Shown: positions 8,837 through 16,928 of the stretch, piece by piece | Position numbering within the stretch: the stretch's first letter is position 1 | Layout of the letters: every line of letters begins with the position of its first letter | NCBI GenBank assembly: GCA_035552195.1 | Contig: DASZLU010000084.1 | Coordinates: 109,733-173,732, forward strand | Direction: 5' to 3' | DNA from: CAIKMD01 sp035552195 | Lineage (GTDB): Bacteria; Pseudomonadota; Alphaproteobacteria; ATCC43930; CGMCC-115725 | DNA length: 64,000 nt | Position numbers and translations under genes: made by a program | The notes under the pieces: model-generated | What the model was told of the DNA's origin: nothing | Databases searched by the model: none | What the model saw: the letters and a program-made list of their open reading frames with translations, nothing else

Positions 8837-9472
8837 TTGCTCGAAACCCTTATCGGATTCCTCGCCGGCTGGATCATCGCTACCATCTCGGCGATCGGTT
8901 ATCTCGGCATTGCCTTGCTGATGGCGATCGAATCCGCCTGCATCCCGCTGCCGTCCGAAATCATCATGCCGTTCTCGGGCTATCTCGTTTCGACCGGGCG
9001 CTTCGATCTGCTGCTCGTCGCCACGGCCGGTGCGCTCGGCTGCAATATCGGCTCGAGCATCGCCTACGCCGTCGGATATTTCGGCGGCCGGCCGCTGGTC
9101 GAGAAATGGGGCCGCTATATCCTCGTCAGCCGCCGCGATCTCGACACCGTGGACCGCTTCTTTGCCCGTTTCGGAAGCGTCACCGTGTTCATCTGCCGAC
9201 TCTTGCCGGTGGTGCGCACCTTCATCGCCCTGCCCGCCGGCATCGCCCGGATGCCGCAGGTGAAGTTCCAGCTCTATACCTTCATCGGCTCCTGGCCGTG
9301 GTGCTTCGCGCTCGCTTATGTCGGCGAGCAGCTCGGCGCGCGCTGGGATACCGATCCGGAGCTGCGCAATCTCTTCCATCGCTTCGATGCGGCGATCATC
9401 GCTCTCTTCGTCCTTCTCGTCGTCTGGTATGTCGCGCGCCATTGGAAACATCGCCTGCGGGCGGGAGAATAG
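8837..9472 (+). CDS. DedA-family membrane protein
   Basis: A 211-residue polytopic inner-membrane protein of the DedA/VTT (SNARE-associated) family, linked in other bacteria to lipid scrambling and envelope homeostasis. Conserved elements are ESACIPLPSEIIMPFSGYL in the re-entrant N-terminal region and the later RLLPVVRTFIALPAG. The start is TTG at 8837 with TAGGAG about a dozen bases upstream; no nearby ATG fits the family N-terminus. dsbB starts 7 nt after the stop, so DedA, dsbB and coq7 probably form one transcript. Confidence 0.88.
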   Translation: MLETLIGFLAGWIIATISAIGYLGIALLMAIESACIPLPSEIIMPFSGYLVSTGRFDLLLVATAGALGCNIGSSIAYAVGYFGGRPLVEKWGRYILVSRRDLDTVDRFFARFGSVTVFICRLLPVVRTFIALPAGIARMPQVKFQLYTFIGSWPWCFALAYVGEQLGARWDTDPELRNLFHRFDAAIIALFVLLVVWYVARHWKHRLRAGE

Positions 9473-9479
9473 ACGCGTT

Positions 9480-9965
9480 ATGCGGCCGATCCGTTTCCCC
9501 TTCATGCTGTTCCTGATCGCCAGTGCGGCGATCGTCGGCACCGCCCTCGGCTCGCAATATCTTGGCGGACTCGATCCGTGCGAGCTCTGCCTGTTGGAGC
9601 GCTGGCCCTATTACATCGCCATCATCGTTTCGGCCTTCGGCTTCGCCGCCAGCGGCCACCGCGCGCCGCGCCGCTACGCGATGTGGCTGATCGTGCTGCT
9701 CTTCGCCGTCAGCACCTGCCTTGGCGCCTATCACGTCGCGGTCGAGCAACATTGGGTCGCCGGTCCCACCGCCTGTACCGGCGGCATCGGCGGAGCCTCG
9801 TCGCCCGATCAGCTCCTCAAGATGCTGCAAGCGCGCCAGCCGGTGCAATGCGACGTCGTGCAATGGTCGATCTTCGGCATCTCGCTCGCCGGCATGAATT
9901 TCATCGCCTCGATCGTGCTCGCGATGTTCGGTTTCGTGATGGCGCGGCGCGGAGATGCGGCATGA
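9480..9965 (+). CDS. dsbB: Disulfide bond formation protein B
   Basis: A 161-residue, four-helix inner-membrane quinone reductase that reoxidises the periplasmic thiol oxidase DsbA and passes electrons to ubiquinone. The first redox pair is CELC (DPCELCLLERWPYY); the second pair is formed by TACTGG and VQCDVV in the second periplasmic loop. The start is ATG 9480, giving MRPIRFPF. The last codons overlap coq7 by 4 nt (ATGA). Coupling to a ubiquinone biosynthesis gene fits, since ubiquinone is the DsbB electron acceptor. Confidence 0.92.
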   Translation: MRPIRFPFMLFLIASAAIVGTALGSQYLGGLDPCELCLLERWPYYIAIIVSAFGFAASGHRAPRRYAMWLIVLLFAVSTCLGAYHVAVEQHWVAGPTACTGGIGGASSPDQLLKMLQARQPVQCDVVQWSIFGISLAGMNFIASIVLAMFGFVMARRGDAA

Positions 9966-10498
9966 GGAGACTCCCGGGCGATACCAGCGCCAAGCGCGAG
10001 ATCGCGCGCATCATCCGCGTCGATCACGCCGGCGAATACGGCGCCAAGCGGATTTACGACGGTCAGCTTGCCGTGCTCGGCAAGCGCAAAGGCGCCGCGG
10101 CGAAGAAGATCCGCCACATGGCCGAGCAGGAACAGCGCCACCTCGATGCCTTCGAGAAACTGGTCCTCGACCGGCGCGTGCGGCCGACGGCGCTGTCGCC
10201 GGTCTGGCATGTCGCCGGCTTCGCGCTCGGCGCGGCGAGCGCACTGATGGGCGAGCGCGCGGCGATGGCCTGCACCGTCGCTGTCGAAGAGGTGATCGAC
10301 GAGCATTACCAGCGCCAGATCGACGCCCTCGGCGACGACGAGCCTGACCTCAAGAAATCGCTCGAGGAATTCCGCGCGCAAGAGATCCAGCACCGCGACA
10401 CGGCACGCGATTCCGGCGGCGACGGCGCGCCGGCGCTGCTCTCGGCCGCGATCAAGACCGGATCGCGGCTCGCTATCTGGCTTTCGACCCGGATTTGA
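9962..10498 (+). CDS. coq7: Demethoxyubiquinone hydroxylase, Coq7 type
   Basis: A 178-residue ferritin-like di-iron monooxygenase that performs a late ring hydroxylation in ubiquinone synthesis. Candidate iron ligands follow the family pattern: Glu25 (DHAGEYGA), Glu57/His60 (EQRH), Glu109 (TVAVEE) and Glu141/His144 (EIQH). The final hydrophobic segment (AAIKTGSRLAIWLS) is the usual membrane-associating helix. Translation is coupled to dsbB through an ATGA overlap. Coq7 instead of a flavin UbiF enzyme fits an alphaproteobacterium. Confidence 0.93.
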   Translation: MRRLPGDTSAKREIARIIRVDHAGEYGAKRIYDGQLAVLGKRKGAAAKKIRHMAEQEQRHLDAFEKLVLDRRVRPTALSPVWHVAGFALGAASALMGERAAMACTVAVEEVIDEHYQRQIDALGDDEPDLKKSLEEFRAQEIQHRDTARDSGGDGAPALLSAAIKTGSRLAIWLSTRI

Positions 10499-10592
10499 GC
10501 CCATCCGCCGCGGTTGACAGTGCCGGATGGCAACGGCTTATTTAGTCGCGACCGGGCAATACACCGACAACCTGGGAGGGAATCGAAGCTTC

Positions 10593-11474
10593 ATGCCGCC
10601 GGACGACGTCATTGGCGCGCACGCACCGCTTTCGCCCGCGGCAATTGTCGCCGCAATCGATTCCCGCGCCGAGCGCATCGCTACGCCCTGCGGCAGCGGC
10701 AGCATGATCTGGCGGCGCTGGGCCGCAAGCCCAAAGGAGGCCCCCGTGCTGATTCTGCTGCATGGCGGCTACGGCTCGTGGACGCATTGGTTGCGCAATG
10801 TCGAAAGCCTCAGCGCGCGCTACAGCGTGCTGGCCTGCGATCTGCCGGGCTTGGGCGAATCCGCTGATGCGCCGAAACCTTACAGCGCCGAGAGCTTGGC
10901 CGCGATCGTCGCCGACGGCATCAGCCGCGTCGCGCCGGGCGAGCGCGTTGCGCTTTGCGGCTTCTCGTTCGGCTCGGTGATTGGCGGCCATGTCGCCGCG
11001 CAGATGGGCAACGCGGTTGCGTCCTTTCTGATGCTGGGCGCGGCGGGGCTGGGCCTGCCGCGCAAGCCGTTGGCGCTGACGCGTGTCGAGCCCGGCATGA
11101 CGCCGGCGCGGATCGCCGAGGTGCAGCGCGGCAATCTCATCGCGCTGATGTTCGGCGACGCGAGCCGCGTCGACGATCTTGCCGTGCATTTGCAAAACGA
11201 GAACACGCGGCGCGGACGGATGGACAGCCGGTCGATCGCCTTCACCGACACGCTGGTCCACACGCTGCCGAAAGCGACGGCGCGACTGGGCGCGATCTGG
11301 GGCGAGCAGGACGCGACCGCGATCAACGCGATCGAGCAGAATTTCGCCGTGCTGCGCAAGCTCGACCCCGGCGTCTATTGCGACACGATCGCCAATGCCG
11401 GACATTGGGCGCAGTGGGAACAGTCCAAAATATTCGAAGCGAAATTGACGGCTTTTATCGAGGGTAAAGTATGA
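10593..11474 (+). CDS. Alpha/beta-fold hydrolase
   Basis: A 293-residue alpha/beta hydrolase, probably a C-C bond or ester hydrolase of a catabolic pathway. Visible are the oxyanion segment HGGYGSWTHW, the nucleophile elbow GFSFGS and the terminal catalytic-His region NAGHWAQWE. The frame is open upstream to an ATG at 10527, but the family-like sequence starts around the ATG at 10593 (MPPDDVIGAHAP), with GGGAGG upstream. Its end overlaps the binding-protein gene (ATGA at 11471), making it the first gene of a hydrolase-transporter operon. Confidence 0.82.
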   Translation: MPPDDVIGAHAPLSPAAIVAAIDSRAERIATPCGSGSMIWRRWAASPKEAPVLILLHGGYGSWTHWLRNVESLSARYSVLACDLPGLGESADAPKPYSAESLAAIVADGISRVAPGERVALCGFSFGSVIGGHVAAQMGNAVASFLMLGAAGLGLPRKPLALTRVEPGMTPARIAEVQRGNLIALMFGDASRVDDLAVHLQNENTRRGRMDSRSIAFTDTLVHTLPKATARLGAIWGEQDATAINAIEQNFAVLRKLDPGVYCDTIANAGHWAQWEQSKIFEAKLTAFIEGKV

Positions 11475-12484
11475 AGCACTTCGCTCGTCTCGCGGTCGTT
11501 GCATTAAGTGTCTTTGCTTTCGCTGTCTCCGCCTTCGATAGCCGCGCCTCGGCGCTGGATCACGTCAAGGTCAGCTATCCGAACCTCAACGGCTCTTACA
11601 TCTATTTCTTCACCGCCATTCAAAAGGGCTATTACAAGGACGAAGGCTTCGATCTCGATGTTCTCGAGACCGGCGGCGGCCCGGCGACGGCGGCGCTCGT
11701 GTCGGGCGATCTGCAATTCTCGACCTCCGGCTCGTCGGCGATCAGCGCCATCCTCAAAGGCGCGAAGCTGAAGGTGCTGCTCGTCGGGGAAGATCGCCCC
11801 GATTGGCAGATCTGGTCGACCAAGCCCGAGATCAAGAGCTTCGACGATCTGAAGGGCCAGCAGATCGGCGTCGTCAGCCGCGGCGACACCGGTGAGATCG
11901 GCATCCGTTATTACCTGATGAAGCGCGGCCTGCCGTCGGACTTCGTCGCCTTCACGCCGATGGGTTCGTCCGTCGGCACTCGCATGGCGATGGTCAAGAG
12001 CGGCTCCTTGCCCGCGGCCGTACTGCATCCCGGCGACGTTGAACTCCTCAAGGGCGCGGGCGGGCTCGATAAGGGCAAGATGCTCGTCGATCTGCGCCAG
12101 GAAGTGCGCTCGACCTTCAACGGCCTCGCCACCTCCGACGCGCTGATCCAGAAGAACCCCGACCTGGTCGAGCGTTTCGTCCGCGCGACGCGCAAGGGCA
12201 TGATCTTCGCGCGCAACAACCGCGAAGAATCGATCAAGCGCTTTGCCGATTATATGAAAGGCAAGCCCGAAGAGATGGCCGGCGAATACGATATCCTGCG
12301 CACCCTGATGGCGCTCGACGGCACGATTCCGGCTGATGTACAGCAGAACGAGGTGAAGCTGCGCGGCGCGATGATGGACATGGCGGCCGACAAGGTCATG
12401 TCGCCCGACAAGGTGTTCGATTTCAGCTTCGCGCAAAAGGCCAATGCCACATTGGCGCAACAAGGATGGAAACCAAATCCGTGA
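11471..12484 (+). CDS. ABC transporter substrate-binding protein, NMT1/SsuA-like
   Basis: A 337-residue periplasmic receptor of the NMT1/THI5-like class. This class includes aliphatic sulfonate, nitrate, taurine, pyrimidine-precursor and aromatic-acid receptors. The signal peptide ends near DSRASA and is followed by LDHVKVSYPNLNGSYIYFF. Family features include GGGPATAALVSGDLQF and LKGQQIGVVSRGDTG. It is followed by its permease and ATPase, so it is a complete importer. The ligand is unknown; the attached hydrolase and amidohydrolases suggest an organic carboxylate (inference). Confidence 0.87.
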   Translation: MKHFARLAVVALSVFAFAVSAFDSRASALDHVKVSYPNLNGSYIYFFTAIQKGYYKDEGFDLDVLETGGGPATAALVSGDLQFSTSGSSAISAILKGAKLKVLLVGEDRPDWQIWSTKPEIKSFDDLKGQQIGVVSRGDTGEIGIRYYLMKRGLPSDFVAFTPMGSSVGTRMAMVKSGSLPAAVLHPGDVELLKGAGGLDKGKMLVDLRQEVRSTFNGLATSDALIQKNPDLVERFVRATRKGMIFARNNREESIKRFADYMKGKPEEMAGEYDILRTLMALDGTIPADVQQNEVKLRGAMMDMAADKVMSPDKVFDFSFAQKANATLAQQGWKPNP

Positions 12485-12494
12485 GCAGCAAGCG

Positions 12495-13340
12495 ATGAGT
12501 GAGCGCGCGGCCCCCGCCGCTGTTAGCACCAACACCGGACCGAAACCGCCGCGTGGCGCCTTGGCGCGGTGGTGGGATCGGCGCGGCTTCGTCAACTGCC
12601 TGCGCTGGGGCGCGATCCTCGCCTTCCTCGGCGCTTGGGAAGGCGCGTCGATCGCCGGCTGGCTCGATCCGCTGTTTGCGTCGAGCCCGTCGCTGATCGT
12701 CGAAAAGCTCTGGGATATGGTGGCCGATGGCAGCATCTGGCCGCATGTCCTGGCGAGCGCGAATATCGCCGCGCTCGGCTTCGGCCTTTCGGTGCTGGTG
12801 GGCGTGCCGATGGGCCTCGCCATGGGCCGCTCGGTCGCCATCCGCTCGGTGCTCGATCCTTTCACCACCGCGCTCAACGCTTCGCCGCAGGTCGCCTTCC
12901 TGCCGCTGCTGATCATCTGGCTGGGCATCGGCGTCGCCTCGAAAGTCGCGCTCGTCTTCCTCGGCTCGTTCCTCATCATGGTGATCAATACCGAGGCCGG
13001 CGTCGCGCAAGTCGATCGACGGCTGATCGAGACCGCGCGCTCCTTCATGGCGAATGAGCGGCAGATCATGCTGAAAATCATCCTGCCCTCGTCCATGCCT
13101 TATATCATCGCCGGCATGCGCCTTGGCATCGGCCGAACGCTGGTGATGGTCGTCGTCGCCGAGATCTATGCCGCCACGAAGGGCCTCGGCTATCTCATCT
13201 TCCAGGCCGGCGGGCTTTACGATACCGCGCAGGTTTTCGTCGGCGTCGTCATCCTCGCGGGCGCCGGCATCGCGCTCAATTCCTTCCTCCGCTGGCTCGA
13301 GAAGCGCCTCGCGCCGTGGCAACACGTGCAGGCCGAATGA
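12495..13340 (+). CDS. ABC transporter permease
   Basis: A 281-residue inner-membrane subunit of the BPD_transp_1 (SsuC/TauC) family with about six helices. The EAA cytoplasmic loop reads TARSFMANERQIMLKIILP and contacts the ATPase. The first 45 residues form a Pro/Ala-rich cytoplasmic N-terminus. The start is ATG 12495 (MSERAAPAAV), 10 nt after the binding-protein stop. It overlaps the ATPase start by 4 nt. Confidence 0.9.
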   Translation: MSERAAPAAVSTNTGPKPPRGALARWWDRRGFVNCLRWGAILAFLGAWEGASIAGWLDPLFASSPSLIVEKLWDMVADGSIWPHVLASANIAALGFGLSVLVGVPMGLAMGRSVAIRSVLDPFTTALNASPQVAFLPLLIIWLGIGVASKVALVFLGSFLIMVINTEAGVAQVDRRLIETARSFMANERQIMLKIILPSSMPYIIAGMRLGIGRTLVMVVVAEIYAATKGLGYLIFQAGGLYDTAQVFVGVVILAGAGIALNSFLRWLEKRLAPWQHVQAE

Positions 13341-14125
13341 CAATCGAAGTTCGAAACATTTCGCATGGCTATCTCGCCCGCGACGGGGTTAGCCACTTCC
13401 AAGCACTGAGCGACGTCTCGCTGACGATCGAGACCGGGACCTTCGTCTCGTTCCTCGGCCCGTCGGGCTGCGGCAAGACCACGCTGCTCCGTATCATCAA
13501 CGGCCTCATCACGCCGACCTCGGGCGAGATACGGATCGGCGGCGAGCGCGTTGACGGACCGAAATCCGATCGCGCCATGGTGTTTCAGGAATTCAACCTC
13601 CTGCCCTGGCGCACCGCGCGCGACAACGTCGAATTCCCGCTCGAAGTACAAGGCATCGCGAAGAGCGAGCGCGAGCACGTCGTCAACCGCGTGCTGGCGC
13701 AAGTCGGTTTGGACAAGTTCGGCGACTTCTATCCGCATCAGCTCTCGGGCGGCATGAAGCAGCGTGTCGGCCTCGCCCGCGCGTTGGGCGTCGGCCCAAC
13801 CTATCTGCTGATGGACGAGCCTTTCGGTGCGCTCGATCCGCAAATCCGCGAGATGATGCAGCTCGAGCTGATGAAGCTTTGGGACAGCGACCGCAAAACC
13901 GTGGTCTTCGTCACCCATAGCGTCGACGAGGCGGTGTTCCTGTCGGATCGCGTCATCATGTTCGGCACCTCGCCCGGACGCATCGTCGCCGATCTCACCA
14001 TCGATCTCCCGCGGCCGCGCTGGGTCGACGACGAAGCGATCAAGACCAGCCCTCAATTCATCCAATACCGCAACGACATCTGGCGGCTCTTAAAGCGGCA
14101 GTTGAACAGCATGCCGGCCATCTAA
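13337..14125 (+). CDS. ABC transporter ATP-binding protein
   Basis: A 262-residue nucleotide-binding subunit of the SsuB/TauB type that powers the importer encoded by the two preceding genes. Walker A is GPSGCGKTT, the signature is LSGGMKQRVGLARAL, Walker B is YLLMDEPFGALD and the switch His is in VTHSVDEAV. The start is ATG 13337 (MTIEVRNISHGY), overlapping the permease stop (ATGA); an upstream in-frame ATG at 13316 lies inside the permease. A hairpin with a T-run follows the stop. Confidence 0.94.
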   Translation: MTIEVRNISHGYLARDGVSHFQALSDVSLTIETGTFVSFLGPSGCGKTTLLRIINGLITPTSGEIRIGGERVDGPKSDRAMVFQEFNLLPWRTARDNVEFPLEVQGIAKSEREHVVNRVLAQVGLDKFGDFYPHQLSGGMKQRVGLARALGVGPTYLLMDEPFGALDPQIREMMQLELMKLWDSDRKTVVFVTHSVDEAVFLSDRVIMFGTSPGRIVADLTIDLPRPRWVDDEAIKTSPQFIQYRNDIWRLLKRQLNSMPAI

Positions 14126-14130
14126 GCCGC

Positions 14131-14152
14131 CGCGCCATCGGCGCGTTTTTTT
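14131..14152 (+). terminator. Rho-independent terminator-like hairpin
   Basis: The stem CGCGCC pairs with GGCGCG around an ATC loop and is followed directly by seven T residues. It sits 6 nt after the ATPase stop and only 12 nt before the next ATG, with the downstream Shine-Dalgarno (GGGGAGGGG) right behind it. It may be a partial terminator setting transporter to enzyme ratio. Confidence 0.75.
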
Positions 14153-14164
14153 GGGGAGGGGACG

Positions 14165-15247
14165 ATGAGCAATCCATTCGCTTTCGGCACGCGCTCGCGC
14201 CGCGATTTCATCACCAGCGTCGCGGCGGCGGCCGGCGCCACGATCCTGGCGCCGAATTTCATCGCGCCGAGCCTCGCCGCCGGCAAGGTGAAGCGCATCG
14301 ACATGCATCATCACTTCTTGCCCCAAGACTATATGAAGGCCGAGGCCGAGCGCGCGCATAACGAGCATGGAAATTCGGCGATGTTCTCGTGGACGCCGGC
14401 CGCGGGCGTCGAGGCGCTCGACATGGCGGGGGTCGATTTCGCCGTCGGCTCGATCACCACGCCGGGCATCTGGATCAAGGGCGATGTCGAGTTGAGCCGC
14501 AAGCTGGCGCGGCAATGGAATGAGGAAGCGGCGAAGACCGTGCAGGCCTATCCGACGCGGTTCGGTTTCTTCGCGCCGGTGCCGCTGCCCGATACCGACG
14601 GCACGCTGAAAGAAATCGACTACGCCACCAGCACGCTCCACGCCGACGGCATCAATTTTCTTTCGAACTACGAGGGCAAGTGGCTCGGCGATCCGAGCTT
14701 TTGGCCGGTGATGGAAGAGCTCAACCGGCGCAGGACGCTGGTCTATGTCCACCCGACCTTCTCACCCTGCTGCACCAACAATATGGTGCCGGGCGTCGTC
14801 GCGCCGAGCCTCGAATTCCCCTTCGATACGGTGCGCACCATCGTCAACCTTGTCACCTCCGGGACGACGACGAAATTCCCCGATATCCGCTTCATCTTCA
14901 GCCACGGCGGCGGGGCGATCACCGGCATCTATGGCCGGGTGGCCGGCATGGCGAACCAGCCCGTCTTCAAGGGCAAATTCCAGGACATGCATAGCGAGCT
15001 GCAGAAATTCTATTACGACACCGCGAGCCTCAGCGCCGAGGTCACGCTGCCGGCGCTCCTCAAAATGATCCCGCCAACACACCTGCTCCTCGGAAGCGAC
15101 TATCCGCTCGCCGGCCCGCCGCCGGTCAATGTGATGGTGAAAAAGGCGCGCAAGGAATTCGAGGACATGCATCCCTCGGCGAAGCTGACGCAGATGGTCG
15201 AGCACGACAACGCCATCAAGCTGCTGCCCCGCATCGCAAAAATCTGA
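14165..15247 (+). CDS. Tat-exported amidohydrolase (ACMSD-like metal hydrolase/decarboxylase)
   Basis: A 360-residue member of the amidohydrolase-2 family, which includes ACMSD and aromatic-acid decarboxylases. A twin-arginine signal (SRRDFITSVAAAAGA) precedes the domain, so the folded metalloenzyme is probably exported to the periplasm. The metal site begins with DMHHHFLPQDY; later marks are VHPTF, FSHGGG and the catalytic Asp in GSDYPLAGPP. Two cysteines in TFSPCCTNN replace the single one in the paralogue at 15266. The gene follows a terminator-like hairpin. Substrate unknown. Confidence 0.87.
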   Translation: MSNPFAFGTRSRRDFITSVAAAAGATILAPNFIAPSLAAGKVKRIDMHHHFLPQDYMKAEAERAHNEHGNSAMFSWTPAAGVEALDMAGVDFAVGSITTPGIWIKGDVELSRKLARQWNEEAAKTVQAYPTRFGFFAPVPLPDTDGTLKEIDYATSTLHADGINFLSNYEGKWLGDPSFWPVMEELNRRRTLVYVHPTFSPCCTNNMVPGVVAPSLEFPFDTVRTIVNLVTSGTTTKFPDIRFIFSHGGGAITGIYGRVAGMANQPVFKGKFQDMHSELQKFYYDTASLSAEVTLPALLKMIPPTHLLLGSDYPLAGPPPVNVMVKKARKEFEDMHPSAKLTQMVEHDNAIKLLPRIAKI

Positions 15248-15265
15248 CAAACTCGGAGAGAAGAA

Positions 15266-16306
15266 ATGGCCGCTCGTAAGAAGAAAAAAGCCGCGCCGGC
15301 AAAAAAGAAGATCGCAAAGAAAGTCGCCAAGAAAACCGCCGTGAAGGCGCCGGCGATCCGCAAGCCGAAAGGCCGCATCGATCTGCATCACCATTTCCTG
15401 CCGCAAGACTATATGCGCGAGGAAAAAGAGCGCAGCAGCGCGACGCACGGCAATACCGACCTCTTGAGTTGGACGCCGGAGAAGTCGATCGCCGAAATGG
15501 ACAAGGCCGGCATCGCCTTCGCCTTCGCCTCGACCTCGACGCCGGGCGTTTGGTACGGCGATGTCGAGCTCGGCCGCCGTCTCACCAAGCAATGGACCGA
15601 TGCCGCGGCGGAAGCGCTGCAGAAATACCCGACGCGTTTCGGCTTGTTCGCACCGCTGCCCGTGCCCGATACCGACGGCAGCCTCGCGCAGATCGAACAC
15701 GCGCTCGATGAGGTCGGCGCCGACGGTCTCGGCATGCTCGCCAATTACGAGGGCAAGTGGCTCGGCGATGAAAGCTTCTGGCCGGTGATGGAAGAGCTCA
15801 ATCGCCGCGAGGCGATCGTCTACGTCCACCCGACCTTCACGCCGTGCGTGCGCAACACGATCCCCAACGCGCAGATGCAGCTCGTCGAGTTTCCCTTCGA
15901 GACGACGCGCACCATCGCCAATCTGATCCTCAGCGGCACGACGACGAAATACCCGAATATCCGCTGGATCTTCGCGCATAACGGAGGCGCGACGCCGATG
16001 CTGATCGGGCGCTTGGAAGAACAAGACCACCGCCCGGTCGGTAAGAACTTCCCGGCCGGCATGCGTGCCGAGCTGCGGAAATTCTATTACGACAACGCCA
16101 GCGCCTGGAACAGCTCGGCCATGAGCGCGCTGATCAACCTGGTGCCGAAAGATCATATGTTCTTCGGCAGCGACTATCCCTTCCTCGCCGCCACTGAAGC
16201 CGTGCATAAATTCGACCGGCTGAAGCTCGACCCGGCGACGCGCACAGCGATCGAGCGCAACAACGCCTTCAAGCTGTTCCCACGGCTGAAGGCGCTAAAA
16301 ATTTAA
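15266..16306 (+). CDS. Amidohydrolase paralogue with Lys/Ala-rich N-terminus
   Basis: A 346-residue amidohydrolase-2 family protein, clearly paralogous to the preceding gene: DLHHHFLPQDYM, YEGKWLGDESFWPVMEELN, VHPTFTPC, GSDYPFL. It has no Tat signal. The first 36 residues are a histone-H1-like run rich in Lys and Ala (ARKKKKAAPAKKKIAKK and onward), so it is probably cytoplasmic and may bind nucleic acid or another polyanion. The gap to the first paralogue is 18 nt with GGAGAGAAG before the ATG. The pair look like a duplication sorted to two compartments. Confidence 0.87.
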   Translation: MAARKKKKAAPAKKKIAKKVAKKTAVKAPAIRKPKGRIDLHHHFLPQDYMREEKERSSATHGNTDLLSWTPEKSIAEMDKAGIAFAFASTSTPGVWYGDVELGRRLTKQWTDAAAEALQKYPTRFGLFAPLPVPDTDGSLAQIEHALDEVGADGLGMLANYEGKWLGDESFWPVMEELNRREAIVYVHPTFTPCVRNTIPNAQMQLVEFPFETTRTIANLILSGTTTKYPNIRWIFAHNGGATPMLIGRLEEQDHRPVGKNFPAGMRAELRKFYYDNASAWNSSAMSALINLVPKDHMFFGSDYPFLAATEAVHKFDRLKLDPATRTAIERNNAFKLFPRLKALKI

Positions 16307-16324
16307 GGTTTGGTCTAATCTTTT

Positions 16325-16403
16325 ACGTCATGCCCGGACTTGTTCCGGGCATCCACGTCTCTCTTCACTGCAAACTCGTGGGGTCAAGCCTGGCCATGAC
16401 CTT
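16325..16403. repeat. Inverted-repeat pair, GTCATGCCCGG type
   Basis: The left unit (16325-16357) holds an 8-bp perfect hairpin, TGCCCGGA with TCCGGGCA, flanked by ACGTCA and TCCACGT. A degenerate inverted partner lies at about 16374-16403 (ACTCGTGGGGTCAAGC, then CATGACC). It resembles the GTCATGGCCGGGC... intergenic repeats common in Bradyrhizobium-type genomes. Confidence 0.65.
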
Positions 16404-16424
16404 GAATAAGGCGCCCGCCTTAAC

Positions 16425-16453
16425 TTGCACCGCCTTCGCCCCCTCGCCATATT
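16425..16453 (+). promoter_or_regulatory. Possible promoter for the 71-residue protein
   Basis: TTGCAC at 16425-16430 and CATATT at 16448-16453 are separated by 17 nt. The match to the sigma-70 consensus is moderate. AGAAGGAACG follows, about 18 nt before the ATG at 16480, further than usual for a ribosome site. Confidence 0.3.
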
Positions 16454-16479
16454 AGAAGGAACGAGCGCGAGCGCGGCCT

Positions 16480-16695
16480 ATGAGTGATTCCAAACCTGAG
16501 ACCAAGCCAACCGAGAGTCCCATCCAGGTGTTCTCGAGCGAGCAGTCAATTCACGACGCGATGCGTCAGCAGATCGCGGAGATGCTCGCCAATTCCGATC
16601 TCACGGAAGAGCAGAAGCAGCAGATCCTGGTCTCGATGTCCTGCCCTTGCTGTGGCGGTGGCGGCGTGTCGCTGAGCATTCCGCTGAAGGACTAA
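16480..16695 (+). CDS. Small protein of unknown function with C-terminal CPCCGGGG
   Basis: A 71-residue protein I cannot assign. Residues 1-20 are polar and Pro/Thr-rich. Residues 21-50 look helical and Glu/Gln-rich (HDAMRQQIAEMLA, TEEQKQQIL). The tail holds Cys55, Cys57 and Cys58 followed by four glycines (SCPCCGGGGVSLSIP). A helical leader plus a short Cys/Gly-rich tail resembles a RiPP precursor or a small metal or redox carrier, but no maturation enzyme is encoded nearby. Codon use is like its neighbours. It lies alone between two repeat clusters, converging with the hydantoinase genes. Confidence 0.65.
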   Translation: MSDSKPETKPTESPIQVFSSEQSIHDAMRQQIAEMLANSDLTEEQKQQILVSMSCPCCGGGGVSLSIPLKD

Positions 16696-16743
16696 GGACG
16701 TAGACGCGTCCCAGCCCTCCCTAGCGTCTCCCACCCCCTCTTC

Positions 16744-16829
16744 ACCGTCATTCCCGCGAAAGCGGGAATCCATCTTTTCGACGAGTGAGTCGTTGAAGAA
16801 TGGATTCCCGCTTTCGCGGGAATGACGGT
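16744..16829. repeat. Perfect 30-bp inverted repeat, ATTCCC-N8-GGGAAT type
   Basis: The arms 16744-16773 and 16800-16829 are exact inverted copies of 30 bp, each containing the internal palindrome ATTCCCGCGAAAGCGGGAAT. The 26-nt spacer is itself almost palindromic (TTCGACGA and TCGTTGAA). Each core has the form of the neisserial dRS3 repeat (ATTCCC-N8-GGGAAT). Confidence 0.9.
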
Positions 16830-16873
16830 TGGTGAGATACGAGTCCGTCGATCGAAAAGCACCCGAATCACGA

Positions 16874-16903
16874 AGGGCACGGAGAACCTAATCTCCGTGC
16901 CCT
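16874..16903. repeat. 12-bp perfect hairpin downstream of the hydantoinase operon
   Basis: AGGGCACGGAGA pairs perfectly with TCTCCGTGCCCT around ACCTAA, 25 nt beyond the hyuB-like stop. No T-run follows on the minus strand, so it may protect the 3' end or act as a weak terminator. Confidence 0.6.
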
Positions 16904-16928
16904 CTGCGTCTCCGTGGTGGCTCGCGGC

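Noticed and set aside
10527..10592. A longer start for the alpha/beta hydrolase at 10527
   Set aside because: The additional 22 residues are not family-like and no Shine-Dalgarno precedes that ATG; the next ATG, 10593, is better placed.
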